Of a stretch of 64,000 nucleotides of DNA, positions 42,175 to 54,174 are shown one piece after another. The stretch's first letter is position 1, and each line of letters begins with the position of its first letter. The notes beneath the pieces are model-generated. The model did not search any database. It saw only the letters and a program-made list of their open reading frames with translations, and was not told the DNA's origin. Both the position numbers and the translations under genes were made by a program. Source of the DNA: Rhabditoides inermis. Lineage: Eukaryota; Nematoda; Chromadorea; Rhabditida; Rhabditidae. The stretch covers positions 186,001-250,000 of the forward strand of contig CAWZYM010000201.1 in the NCBI GenBank assembly GCA_963966185.1. The letters are read 5' to 3'.

Positions 42175-44725
42175 TCACACGTTCCAAACGCGCTCTCTAA
42201 CTGATAGCCTAAATCTGGGAAGAACGAGTTTGGGAGCACCGAGCCTATCAGTCACAAAGAGGAAGAAACTAGATACGTCAACCTCCACGAAGCCATAAAA
42301 CACCTTGTAGAGCATCACGAAGTCGTTGATCTGACGACGCTTCTCTAGAGACTGAAGCTGAAAAACCCCGTTACGTTGCTCTGCCGACGCGTCGAATCCG
42401 AGTGACGTTGTGCGCGCGAAGACGACCCGTGTGTAGTAATTTTGCACGCGCTCGAGTAGCACGATAGATGCCTTGTTTGATGGGTTGAACACGCATGTAC
42501 CGTACTCCAGGAGCGGCCTCATATAGGTGGTGTAAATGTTGATGAGCATTTGCCTGTCAGTGAGTGGAAATGACCGAACGAAGGATGGTGAACGCCCTGT
42601 TGTACGCCTTCGAGTAGATTATGCGACCGTGCTTGGTGAAGTGTAGATCAGAGGTTATGGTGAACCCAAGATCTACAACTTCGTCGACTCCAGCGATGAC
42701 AGTTGAGTCTACTGTGTAGATGAAGATGTGGCGCGGGTTCTTTTTTCCGATGTGCAGGACCTTGGTCTTATGTGCGGCGAGTGGCAGCTGCCAGAGTGCG
42801 GATCACTGATTGACAAGGTTAACGGCGTCTTGGAGGGGCTGCCGGTCGTCTAGTAGATCAAAAGAACGGTAGACCTTCAGGTCGTCAGCGTAGGCACGGC
42901 AGGTGACGTGCTCGCGAAGTTGTCGTATCGGCGGTGAAGACGTTGAAGAGGACGGGACCAAGAACCGTCCCTTGTGGCACTCCAGATAGGATGTCTCTAG
43001 GCGGTGAGAAGGCAGAGTTGATTCGTACTTGGAATGTACGGCCATGGAGGTAGTTACGTATCCAATTGACGACGGGTGTGCTAAACCCGTAGGAGTTGAG
43101 TTTAGACAGGAGTATGTTGTGGCAGACTCTGTCGAACGCCTTGGCAAAGTCGAAGTAGATCACGTCAACGTCTCGCTTCTCGTCGACGGCGCGTGTCCAG
43201 TGGTCGAGGCACTGCAAGAGCTGCAGCTCGGTCGACTTGCGGGCAACGAATCCGAACTGCTCAGCGGGGACGATGTTTCGGGCGACGATGTGCTGCAGCA
43301 TCGACTGCTTCAGAATCCGCTCGAAGACACGGCAAGGAAAGCAGGTGCTCGAGATGGGGCGGTATTTGAGCGGGTCGGTGGCGCCCTTCTCCTTCGGAAT
43401 GGGAGTGATGAAAGAGGTCTTCCAGAGAGATGGAACGACTCCTGTCGACATGCTTGAATTGAAGATCAGCGACAGCGGCTCCGCGACAGAGATGGCGACT
43501 CGCTTCATGAAGAGCATGGTGATGCGGTCTGGAGTGAGAGCATAGAAAGTAGTCCAGTGCTCGATCAGATCACAGACGATGTGTGGGGCAAAGTACGGCA
43601 TACACGTCGACTTGGCCTGGTGAGGTACAGTAGGCGTCGGCAGTGAACACGGAAGAGAAGGCCGCCGAGAGGAGAGTGGCCTTGGCATCATCCTTGACGA
43701 CAGACTGGCCATTACGGTCGCGTAGTATGAAGTTGGACGAGCGAGTGGAGAGGCGACTGTTAACGTATCTGTAGAAGCGATTCTTGTCGTTGCTTCGAGC
43801 GGTAGCGCGCTCGACAGAACGAGTGTACTTGGCAATAAGACGCTTGCACTTGACGTCACAGTTGTTGAACTTCTGCTTGCGGGTGTCGGAAGGGAACGAC
43901 AGCCATTCCTGGAAGAGCTGCTCTCGGTGGGCGGTGATACTGGCAAGGTATTCCGGAACACGTATCCCATTCGGAGAGGATCTCTTCATGGGGACGAACC
44001 GATCGATGGCCTGGTGGATGATGTCGGTGAAGATGGCGTACATCTCATCCGACGACTAGGCGCGGAAGAGGTCCGTCCATGGCACGTCCACTAGAGTAGA
44101 GATGATGCGGTCGTAGTCAGCAGACTCGTAGTCTCTCCTCCAGATGACAGGGAGAGCGACGCGTGGAATGGCAGTGACGATGGAGATCCCGAAGTGGTCC
44201 GAAGTGCCGAGCGGTGCGGTGATGGACCAGGATGTGACGCAGTCGCTGCTGTACACCAGGTCCAGCGTGTTGCCGTGTCGATGAGTCGGCTGTGCTGCAT
44301 GAGGTCGAACTGTGTGAGAATGTCGACGAAAGGCTGGCTGGTGGGCGTAGTGGATGTGGGGTGTGGCCACGTGAGATCGGGCAGATTGACGTCTCCGACG
44401 ATGACGATGTGCGCGTCTGTGTCTAGGTGGTCTCCAATGATGGAAACGAGGTCGGCAGTGTGTGTGTGTGGCGCTGCAGCTGGGTGCACGGTACACCGCA
44501 CAAAGTCGGATAGAGGAGCCACAGTAGCTGGCGTCCAACTATGAGTAGTTCGAATGCAGAAGGCTCCGAGTGAGAAAGATTCACTGAGGAGATGAGGGGG
44601 CCTTGGTGAGAATGGCGACTCCTTCTCCTTTCCTGCGAGGGCGGTCGCAGCGGTTGATCGCGTAGTTTGGCAGGTCGGCGATGATGGCGGAGTCTTCGTG
44701 CTTCGTCTTCAGCCAAGTTTCTGAG
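42175..44725 (-). pseudogene. LINE ORF2: endonuclease and reverse transcriptase, frameshifted
   Basis: Pieces in several frames. Endonuclease start: SETWL near 44700, with an in-frame stop soon after. Then IVIVGDVNLPDLTWPHP (DxN motif, about 44420-44350) and the linker 44043-43570. RT follows with KYRPIS, VIYFDFAKAFDRV (Asp), GVPQGTVLGPVLFNVF (about 42985), and AYADDLKVYRS (YADD, near 42880), which is in another frame. The C-terminal part 42549-42175 carries YMRPLLEYGTCVF and LERVQNYYTR, the conserved region after the RT in Jockey/CR1 elements. At least three frame changes make it inactive. Confidence 0.82.
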
Positions 44726-44855
44726 AGGACAGCTATGTCAGGAGAGGCGGTGCGGAGAGTGTTAGTGAGGTGATCAATCTTGTTTGCAAGCGAGAAGCAG
44801 TTAAAGTATAGAATTGAGATAGGCAGAGTGGACCGTGCTTCTGTAGGCGAGTCGT

Positions 44856-45748
44856 CTAGTTTGACGACTGGCCGGTGGGGCGCCAGCTGTCGTCGCTCCA
44901 GACAGGAACGTGGTCGCGGTTGTGGCGGTTTCCATGCTGCTTCTCCCTCGGCTGGGAGAGTCCATGCGTGTTGGAGGGGACGATCTTGCCGTCCTTGATC
45001 GTCACCCTCTCTCCCTTACGGCGGCGCTCGTCGCGCTCTCGGCGGAGGTTGAAGGCGGCGGTGCGTTCCTCGCGGGTCTGCAACGGCCGGATGAAGACGG
45101 GTTCGTCGAAGTTGCGCAGCCAGGTGGAGCGCCTGACTGCCAGCTGGGCGGAGTGGCTGTCGGGGAAGACCACCTTGACCAGGCGGGTGCGGTCGCGCAG
45201 TTCTCCGAGACGGTAGATGGCGACCGGAATCGACTCGATGTCCAGGAAGTCGAGCAGAGTGTACACCTGGTCGCGGAGGGCGTGGGCGCGGTGCATGGCG
45301 GACATGTTGTACTGCTCGGGGATGCCGGCCACCACGATCGATCGGCGGCGTTCCTTCTCCTCAATCAGCTCCTTGATGTGGGCGGTCGGGTCGGCTGTCA
45401 GCTGCTTGGAGATAGCAGCGAGGCGGCGAGACAAATCAGAGAACATGCGAGAGAGATCATCTATCTGTGCCCTGTGAGCACTGACCTGGGCAGAGAGAGA
45501 GAGGAGAGATGAATACCATGCGAGGGGACAATAACACTGGGGGAGAGAAAGGAACCCATCTGGCACGTAGGGGGAGTGGGGGTGGCGGCGGGAGTGGGGA
45601 TCTCCTCTACCAGCTCGATGTCCTCGCACTCCTCGTAGTCGCTCGCAGTCGACTCCATCCTGTCGCGCTTGTTCTCCGGAGGCACGAACGAGGGCGACTC
45701 TGGATGATATCCGGCAGACAGAGTCCTCTTAGGGCGGTTATGCACCAT
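44856..45748 (-). pseudogene. LINE ORF1 protein (coiled coil plus RRM-like domain)
   Basis: The start at 45748 gives a charged N-terminus (VEEIPTPAATPTPPT). The downstream frame 45560-44856 has a coiled-coil stretch (QIDDLSRMFSDLSRRLAAIS), then RRRSIVVAGIPE, IYRLGELRDRTRLVKVVF and FIRPLQTREER. This order resembles the RNA-binding ORF1 proteins of nematode LINEs. The two frames join across 45560-45480 by a frameshift or a short intron ending CTGCCCAG. The expected role is nucleic-acid chaperone of the LINE particle. Confidence 0.7.
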
Positions 45749-45968
45749 TCTCAGGGGGTTTTGATGATAACTGAGTCTCCCCCTAACTCTAGACCTCCGT
45801 CCGGGCTATACTACCAGACGTACCGGCTCCTGGTGGCAAGTTGGGAAAAAGAGTTTCGACCGTGCCACCGCGGTCGCAGCGCGATTCTCCTCGGTCGGCC
45901 GGCCAGCCAGGTCACAGAAAATAGGGCGAAATTCACGTGCCACTAGGGGCCGAGAGAGAGCAAACAAT

Positions 45969-46047
45969 ATTTCGGTATTTCTCACTACGAAATACACAAC
46001 TTCGCGAGGCGTTTTCTACACCTTATCTTCATTTTGAGCATATAGTT
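45969..46047 (-). repeat. Right arm of the 79-bp inverted repeat flanking the LINE
   Basis: Reverse complement of 41765-41843. Directly right of it (46053-46130) lie three consecutive hairpin-forming words (CGGCGCGAAGCGCCG, AGCGG...CCGCT, GGCCCGCAGGGCC). Confidence 0.88.
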
Positions 46048-46130
46048 ATTAGGATCGGCGCGAAGCGCCGTTCGTTTGGGTTCCTTTTAGCGGTTTGCAG
46101 AGCCGCTCGGCCCGCAGGGCCGCCAAATCG

Positions 46131-46832
46131 CTTGTAAATCATTCAAATAATAAATGTTTCAGAGTTATATCATGATCTTGTCTCTAAATCGTCCGTTGAA
46201 CAACTATAAACAAAAACAAAACATGAAACAACAGTTTAATACCCAAAAATATGTTCGCTGGTTAGGTCTGCACGTCTGTGAGGTATGCAGCTGGTCGCTG
46301 ATTCGCTGAAAGACCCGCTCACTAACCCCGCCCCCGCGCGCTCATTGGTTCGTGGTGCGGGAGAGCGCGATAATGTGCACACTGTTTGTGATTTGCGTCG
46401 TCGTTCACGCGCGTTGTATTGTTGTTGTTATTGTTTTTGTTTGTTATATCTGTTGATTTACTTTGAACAAATACTGATAGTTTCTGTGAAACTCAACGAA
46501 GAATGGACGTGATGATGTTTTGCTTCTCTCTGCGTCTTCTTTTTCTTTCTGCGTTGTTGTAAAACATTCTCTACAGATTGACAGCGCTGCATTGTTTTGA
46601 TATTTGTTTATTTTATTAGTGCACTGTTTGCGCGTGAGTGCGTTATTATGTATACATGTGCACAATGTTTGTTCATTGTGTCCTTGCAGAGCATGGGCGT
46701 CGAGTGTCTGCTGCGCAACCAGCACACGGCGAAGCGGCGGAGCTGATCAAGAGAAGAAGGAGAACGGCTCAAAAGAGGACGAACTCCATGCATGGTACGT
46801 AGATTATTTAATATTTTTGTTATTGAATTGTT
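46131..46832. other. Left flank of BEL/Pao element 2, possible host exons
   Basis: A GC-rich patch with an inverted CCAAT box (CATTGG near 46343) resembles a promoter. A segment bounded by CTTGCAG (46689) and GTACGTAG (46796) is exon-like, but no frame could be assigned. Confidence 0.3.
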
Positions 46833-46837
46833 GATTG

Positions 46838-47448
46838 TGTCGCGACCGCATATTGATGCAGTCACGACTTGGCTATAACTACTACCGTAGCTATCATACA
46901 ACGGACATGACCTTCATGAGCATCATCTAACATCAATTCATATAATTACCTTTACCGCGAACCCTTACAAATGCGATGGGAAAAACAATACAATTACTGT
47001 TGGAACTTGCGCGCGCCGGGCGGTCTTCTTTCCTCCGCTGCCGCCGTCGCATGTGCACCGTCCGCGCCCTCGTGTGCACCCAGTGCACTTCTCGGCTCCG
47101 CCCATCGGAAGCTCCGCCCCCTGGAAGATAAATTCGTCTCGGAGGATTCTACGCCATTCCAGTTCTAGGTTTTCCCGTGATAGGTCGTCAGGTTTCCTAG
47201 TTCCCCGTGATCGTAGTTCTCCGCCAGTGTCCCTCCAGGTTTCCCAGTGTCCCCAGTGTTTTCCTAGTTCGACCGCGACTCCGCTCGCTGTCTTGTTGTG
47301 TTTCGTATTTATTGCACTGTAGATTATTGATTGTATTGTTTGTTTGTTGCCCGTTAATTTGTGCTACCATTTGGTTGCCTTTATTGCTATCATACACTGA
47401 TCTACAAAATAGATTAGTACTTATTTCCGCCGGTGTCAGGTCGCTTTA
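46838..47448 (+). repeat. 5' LTR of element 2
   Basis: 611 bp, TG...TA. Contains TCGGCTCCGCCCATCGGAAG and CCGTGATCGTAGTTCTCCGC. Compared with the 3' LTR it carries an extra GGTCTTCT near 47020. Confidence 0.93.
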
Positions 47449-47461
47449 TGGTGCATCGGCC
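47449..47461 (+). promoter_or_regulatory. Primer-binding site of element 2, tRNA-Gly type
   Basis: TGGTGCATCGGCC is the reverse complement of the 3' end GGCCGATGCACCA expected for nematode tRNA-Gly(GCC). It directly abuts the LTR. Confidence 0.75.
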
Positions 47462-47715
47462 TAGGTGAAAAAACCCAGGTCAGCCCGTCTCATTCCTGAA
47501 CCTACATATTGTTATTACCTGCTAAAACCGCCACCACACGGTTACCACAATTTGCATTGCTTCCGCCACCATACGGTTCCATCACTCACTGCACGAGTAT
47601 TGATTGAATTTCGAAAAACAGATTTCAATCGCCACCCACCTCCCACGGTCGCTCTCCACTCTATCGATCCCCGCACCCGCTTGCCACCTGTCGTCGTTTG
47701 CCACTCCTGCAAAAA

Positions 47716-49418
47716 ATGTCTGATTGTGTGAGGCCGAGTGATAAAGGCGTGCTGACGAGATACAAGAACAAGCTGATTGATGCTACCGCACAGGCAAAGA
47801 CGGTGTACGAAGACTCGCAATCCAGCAACGCTCGCCGCGCGATCACGCTCACCGCCCTCACTACCGCGATCGATAAACTATGTAGTTGACAAGCGCAGCG
47901 AGGTTGAGAATGTGGCCTATGAAAATGACAACGCCACCGCGTTCAACACCTACGACAACACCGAGCAGTTCGCGGACTACATAAGCGCCGCGGAAGATGT
48001 TATCGAACTCGCGCAGGCATGCGACATTGAGCGCAAGACCATGAAAGAGGAAGAGCGCGAGACTGAGTTGCATGAGAAGCAGCGTGAGCTGCTTAACGCG
48101 CAGATAAACGCGCAGACGGCACTCACGCAGCAGCAGCAGCTGTCCGCCCCGCACGCGTCCGTCCATCACCACACCAGCAACGCGCAGTTGGTCGCGCCTG
48201 AAAATAAGATGCGAATCAATATGAAACCGACCCCCCTTCGATGGAACCCCCGAGGGTTACCAGCAGTTCTGGGATGTGTATGAGAATGTTGTGCACAACC
48301 GCACTGACATGGGCGACACCGAGAAACTGCTCTATCTTATCAACCGCTGCGCTGCTGACCCCGCTCTTGCCGCATCCCTCCCCCGCAAGGGTACCCAATA
48401 CGCCACCGCAATTGCTATGCTAAAGAAAAAATATGACAACCCGGTTGAGACTCAGCACCGTCTGTGGCGCAAAATTGAACAGATGGAAGCAGCCACCGAC
48501 AACAACGACACCACCAAGAACCGCGCCAACTACACCCAGTGCCAGCTACTGCTTGACGCAGTCAAGCGCAGCAGCAGTCTCATGCGAGACAATCAGAAAG
48601 ACCCCGCCCTCTCAGCCATGTCGCAGCGCATCATTTTGCCTAAGTTCTCGCAGCGCGTGCAATATGAGGTGCAAAAGGTCATTACCGAAAAGGGCAGCGA
48701 GGGAAACGTACTCTCAGTGGATGAGACCATGGCCCTCATTGACAAAAACATTCACGTTGATGAAGACGTACTGCAGGTGCAGACGAACAAGGTCAAGGAG
48801 GAGACTGTGTGCTTGGCGCGCTACAACAACTCCCCCTCCCCCCGCATGAGAAACACCACGCACCACAATAACAACCAGCAGGTCCAGCACACCCCTCACA
48901 CCACCATCCCACCCAACAACCACCCTGCCGACCGCTGTCTGCTCTGCTACAGCACCAGCCATCAGGCAAGTTCGTGCAACAACAACCACATGTGCTACGC
49001 CCTCATGCAAGTTGTGCGGCTCTCTCGCGCATGTGCTAAGTGTTTCCAAATCGGCCACACTTCTTCTACGTGTGCGTGGACCAACTGCGACAACTGCAAT
49101 GGTCCGCACAACGCGCGCATCTGTTACAAACAGGTCAACAACAACATGCGCAACAACAAGTCGCAATACAACAACTACCACAACGCGAATAAGTACAACA
49201 CCACGCCCACCACCGGCTACACTGCCAACAACGCGCGCCCCCAGCACATCCACATCACACAAGATCACTACTCACCTGCACATGACGACTCCGCCGCACT
49301 GCCCGATCACGCCGCACTGCCCTATCACGCCGCACTTGACGATCACGCCCCGGTCCCGACCCGGACGGTGACCGCCCCGCGGCTCGGCTGGACGAAGAGG
49401 AGTCTGAGGCAGGCCTGA
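47716..49418 (+). pseudogene. gag: BEL/Pao Gag (DUF1759-type) with zinc knuckles, two frameshifts
   Basis: Starts at the ATG at 47716 (MSDCVRPSD). The frame changes near 47880 (at GTAGTTGACAAG) and again at the C run near 48232. The third frame covers the capsid-like domain (FWDVYENVVHN, LYLINRCAADPA, ETQHRLWRKIEQM) and then Cys/His knuckles: CLLCYSTSHQASSC, CAKCFQIGHTSSTC and CDNCNGPHNARIC (about 48930-49130). An Asn/His-rich tail ends at 49418. Unlike element 1, the zinc knuckles are here in the normal place at the Gag C-terminus. Both lesions are one-base type, so long-read consensus errors are an alternative to real decay. Confidence 0.85.
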
Positions 49419-49751
49419 ATGGAGAGATTGATAACTTTCGCTACTAAGTCAGAACACATCGCGCAAACAGATACACACAACTCGCAAAAAACTACCGCAA
49501 TCATATTCACATAACATCGCGAAAACAATGAAAGAAGTGAGCCACCTACCTAACACACTCCCCTGCCGCACCACTGCTTCGCCGCCTGCAGCCGACACAG
49601 CCGCTGCCGCTACAATAAATGATGATACCCCCTAAAACGAAATAATCAACGATCAACTCACCCCGCACCAGCCGCACATCGTAAATCCGCTCATCATTGC
49701 CGGCGATCAGTCGCCGCCTGAAATAAAAATCGATGAAAAATCAATAATACC

Positions 49752-52700
49752 GTGTTATCTAATCAATCGTGCGAGCGCGCATACTTGATGGTCGTACCCG
49801 CAACTATTCGCAACCCATACAACAATAAAACTGCTATTGTGAACGTATTGCTAGACAGCGGGGCTACCACCTCATTGATCAATAACCGAACAGCAAAACA
49901 GCTGGGATTGAAAACTATAAAGAACGAAAATCAAACATACAATCTGTTAGACGGCAAAACTGCGCAAGTAAAGTCAAATATTGTCCAATGCGAGATGGAA
50001 ACAGAGTCAAACCCACTACTACTAACCCTCCGAACCATAAATAACATCGCAAACAACATAGCAACCTGCAAGCTACCTACTACTGACAAAACTGCAGCTG
50101 AGCGACTTCATCTACGCGTACATGAGTACAAGCAAGCCAGCATAGAAGCTGACATATTGATTGGACAGAATTACATAAGTACAAATTGCAAGCCACACGC
50201 ACCAACAGATCTACCGTCCGGTTTGCGGGTCACACCCACCGTACTTGGCGCGCTTGCGGCCGGAGTAGACGGGGGCGACCCTGCTGCCGCGCCGACACAC
50301 ATTCAGCAAGCGTACTTGATCGACCTGCAACAATATTGGGACTTAGAAGGCATCGGTATTACACATACAGAGGAAACGCAATCACGCGACGATGAAAACA
50401 AGCAGTAATCGAGCATTTCAAAAATACGGTAATTAAGGACGAAGAAGGGATTCACATTCAATTTCCATGGAGGGACGCGAATCCAGCAATAGCTACAAAC
50501 TACAACATGGCATATCAGCGACTGAAGAGTCAACATAGACTGCAATTTCACAAACAAGAACTGTGGAAAGAATACGATAGAATATTTCAAGAACAGCTTG
50601 CGGCTGGCATAATCGAAATTGCGCCGGCTCACCACACGCCAGGAAAAACGTATCTTATGCCTCATCAGCCAGTTGTAAAACTAGGCTCTCCAACAACCAA
50701 ACTCCGCATAGTTTTCGACGCATCAAGCAAAGCGCGCGGTGAACAGTCACTGAACAATGCGCTGTTCCCCGGACCGACACTGCTACCTAGCCTATGTGGC
50801 ACCCTGCTTCGCACTCGCCTACACAAGATCATGCTTACTGGAGATGTCGCTAAAGCCTTTTTACAAATCCGACTTCAGGAAAGCGAACGAGATTGCACAC
50901 GATTCCTTTGGTTTAAGAACCCAATGCAAGAGACTTTTTCAAATGATAACATTATTGAATACCGTATGCGCCGCCTACCATTTGGAATAAACGTATCACC
51001 GTTTATTCTCGCTCAATCAATCATTTACCACCTAGACACCATCGATAGACCGCTCTCAGCTGAGCTCACACGCAACCTATACGTAGATAATGCCATATTT
51101 GGAGCTAATACAGTAGATGAAGCCGTACAGAAATACAAAGAATCAAAACGTATCTTTAACGAGATTAATTGCAACCTACGCGAATTTGCCTGCAATGCGC
51201 GAGAAACATTACATGTAATTCCGGAATGCGACCGAGCGAAAAATGAGACAATACGAAGGTGCTTGGGTTGCAGTGGAATACCGCTGCGGATACATATACT
51301 ATCAACACCGCGCTGTCCGACGTACAAACGCATACAAAGCGGGCCATCGTTTCCGCCGTCTCCACCGTGTTTGACCCGTGCGGCATTGCTGCACCACTTT
51401 TGCTACGCGCAAAACTACTCATCCAACGGCTATGGCAAGAGGAGCACACATGGGATAAACCAATACAAGGCATCGCTGAAACATGGCGCGAATTGCAACA
51501 ACAAACAAGCATGCAACTCGTTATCCCGCGCACATCGCTCGCATTCAATACGGACAACCATTACGAACTCGCGACATTTGTCTATGCTTCCAACGACGCG
51601 TACGGCACTGTCACTTATCTTATAGAACGCACCACATCAGCTGTTCACACTCAACTTCTCTACGCGAAACACCGATTATCTCCTTCCACAAAAACTGGAA
51701 GCCGTGCAACAAAAGAGAAAGCACTCACCATTCATCGCCTGGAATTACTAGCAAATCTCGTTGGCGCCAACGCCACTCAATTCGTGGTTGAACAGCTGAT
51801 TCATTCCGTGAAAATCGATAAAGTACACGTTTTTACAGACAACATGAGCTGCCTACAATGGTTGAAAGGAGACAAATTCTCCGATAAACTCGACACATTC
51901 ACGCGAAACCGACTCAGTGCAATTCACAACGTTTACAAAACAATAGAGAACTGCGTCGGCCACAAAGTACAGACCCGTTACATCGAAACCGCTCACAATC
52001 CAGCTGACCACCTCACTCGCGGTCTCACTGTTCACAATATACAGTTATCAAATTGGCTGAACGGACCACAGCTGTTACGAGAAAACGCGCACACGTGGGG
52101 CGACCCTGTGGAAATAAGCGAGCAGTGTGAAAATCACATTCACACGCTGCAGCAGCCAGCGATCGATACTGCGCAGCAGAAACAGCTGGCAGGAGGCATT
52201 GACCTCTCGCGTCACTCCTCTCTCACAAAAGCGATCCATTCACTCTGCCGCGCAAAGACATTCGGCATGCGACTGCTGCAGAATATAAGACCAGTATACG
52301 AAAGCGACATTGACTGGAATACGCATACAGTAACCGCCCAGCAATATGATCACATCTACCACATTCTATTGAAAGATCATCAAAGCACATACCAAATCAA
52401 CGCTGCGAGCGCAAAATATGCATATCTATTCCCTCTCATTGATACAGACGGGATATGGCGAACAGCCGGGAGACTCGACAACGCTCTTTCTCTCTCGCCA
52501 CGGACGCGCGTGCCGCCAATTGTGGACGGCAAGTCACACCTCGCACTAATGATAGCCCGCTATCATCACGAGAAATGCATGCACAGCGGACCTAACGCTA
52601 CAGTAACCTCCATTCGTCAGTGCGTTTGGATGACAGTGGCTCGCCAGACAGCGCGAAAAATACTCAATCGCTGCACAATATGCAAAAGAGAAAACAGCCG

Positions 52701-54074
52701 ACCTTACCGATACCCAAACATGGGACCAATGCCATCCTGCCGACTTGAACGCAGCCACATATTTGACACCACCGCGCTAGATTACTGTGGTCCATTTAAC
52801 GTCGCCTCTGCCGGTGAGAATGAAAGCACAAAGATATGGGTGTGCGCTTTCGTGTGTCTCGCGACTAGACTGATCCACCTTGAGACAGTGTACAATCAGA
52901 CCACTCTCGCATTCATGCAGTGCCTGCAGAGATTCACCGCGCGCAAACACACGCCGAAGCGACTGATCAGCGACAACATGTCCACCTTTATTTTCGCGAT
53001 AGAGATACTAAAAAAGGACCTCGACCTGAATGCGTACATGGCAACAAACGGAATGCAGTGGCATCACATCACTCCGCTCGCTCCATGGCAAGGAGCTCAC
53101 TATGAGAGATTCATGCGAAACATAAAACAAGCTCTGACAAAGAGCATTGGAAAGAGAAAAGTGACCAGAGTTGGTTTCCAGACCCTAATCGCGGAGATCG
53201 AAAATATGATCAACTGCAGACCGGTATCATTTGTATTTGGAAACGATGTTGATTCCCAGATCGTTCGATTGATGTGCTTAATCCGGCAATCGCCGCTATG
53301 CCTATACAGTATGCCAACGACGGCGACAGCGAGTTCAACCTCTCTGACACAGCCGCACACAAATTGACCATCGCAAATTTGACGCATGCACAAAACGCAC
53401 GAGATACATTCTGGAAACTGTTTTCCGAAGGATACATAAACAGTCTGCGCGAAAAACACAAACTACACATGAATAACAAGCACTACTCTGCTACTATCCC
53501 GAAAGTGGGAGCTATAGTTATGGTTTCTGATGAACAGGTCAAGCGTTTTGAATGGCCTCTCGGTAGAATATTGCGACTCATACAAAGTGCAGATGGTGAA
53601 ACTCGCTCTGCAATCGTATTGTCGAAAGGACGCGAGAAGGAACGAGCAATCAACCACCTCTACCCACTGGAGATCGATTCTATTGCGCATTCATCAACCC
53701 GCTACCCAGATCCCACAAGCGCAAGCAGCAGCACAACACTACACACCACCATTGACACGAGCGGCAGCAAGGATCGCGCACAACAGCTAATACACGAAAT
53801 CTTACCGGTATTCAAGGAATACTCTCCACTGAGGATCCATGACTCCGCACAACAGCTGTTACCGCCAATCGATAATCACATCGGAGCACTTTTTTATTCT
53901 TTTTTGAATCTCCCACGACTACAGTATTATGATGCGCAGAAGCTTAACATACGAAACAAAAGATACTCAGTACTACTACGCAAATTTAGGATTCCCTTTA
54001 ATAAAATATACCTTCACGCGTCATTTTTATTTGTACATTTATTATCCCTATATTCTCTACACAATTTGATATAA
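49752..54074 (+). pseudogene. pol: BEL/Pao Pol, broken by frameshifts
   Basis: Protease frame 49752-50408 has LLDSGATTSLI (active-site DSG). RT frame 50507-51260 has GDVAKAFLQI, RRLPFGINVSPF and YVDNAIFG. RNase H/integrase frame 51259-53270 has NPADHLTRGL, HHEKCMH and CTICKRE (zinc finger), then the core Asp in ALDYCGPF and ISDNMST and Glu in HYERFM. The C-terminal frame 53274-54074 has RFEWPLGRILRL. Frame changes lie near 50405, 51255 and 53265. In RNase H the expected first catalytic Asp is Tyr (FVYASND, near 51580). The copy cannot produce a full Pol, so it would depend on other copies. Confidence 0.88.
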
Positions 54075-54174
54075 GCGAATCATCAACCTAATATGTGGAA
54101 TGCCATCTGCGCCATTATCGATGAATGCTCGCGTATGTGGATTATCTATTGTTGAAGCTAATTAAATTTAATCT

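Larger units (their letters stand above)
42172..45748 (-). mobile_element. Decayed CR1/Jockey-like non-LTR retrotransposon with ORF1 and ORF2
   Basis: Minus-strand order is ORF1 (45748-44856), endonuclease (about 44725-44091), linker, RT (about 43560-42800) and C-terminal domain (42549-42175). No poly(A) or microsatellite tail was identified with certainty. The clade is inferred from the two-ORF layout and from RT motifs such as GVPQGTVLGPVLF, not from a search. Confidence 0.8.

Noticed and set aside
43029..45512. + strand ORFs of 142 and 200 codons over the CR1/Jockey-like LINE
   Set aside because: Opposite-strand shadows of ORF1 and RT.
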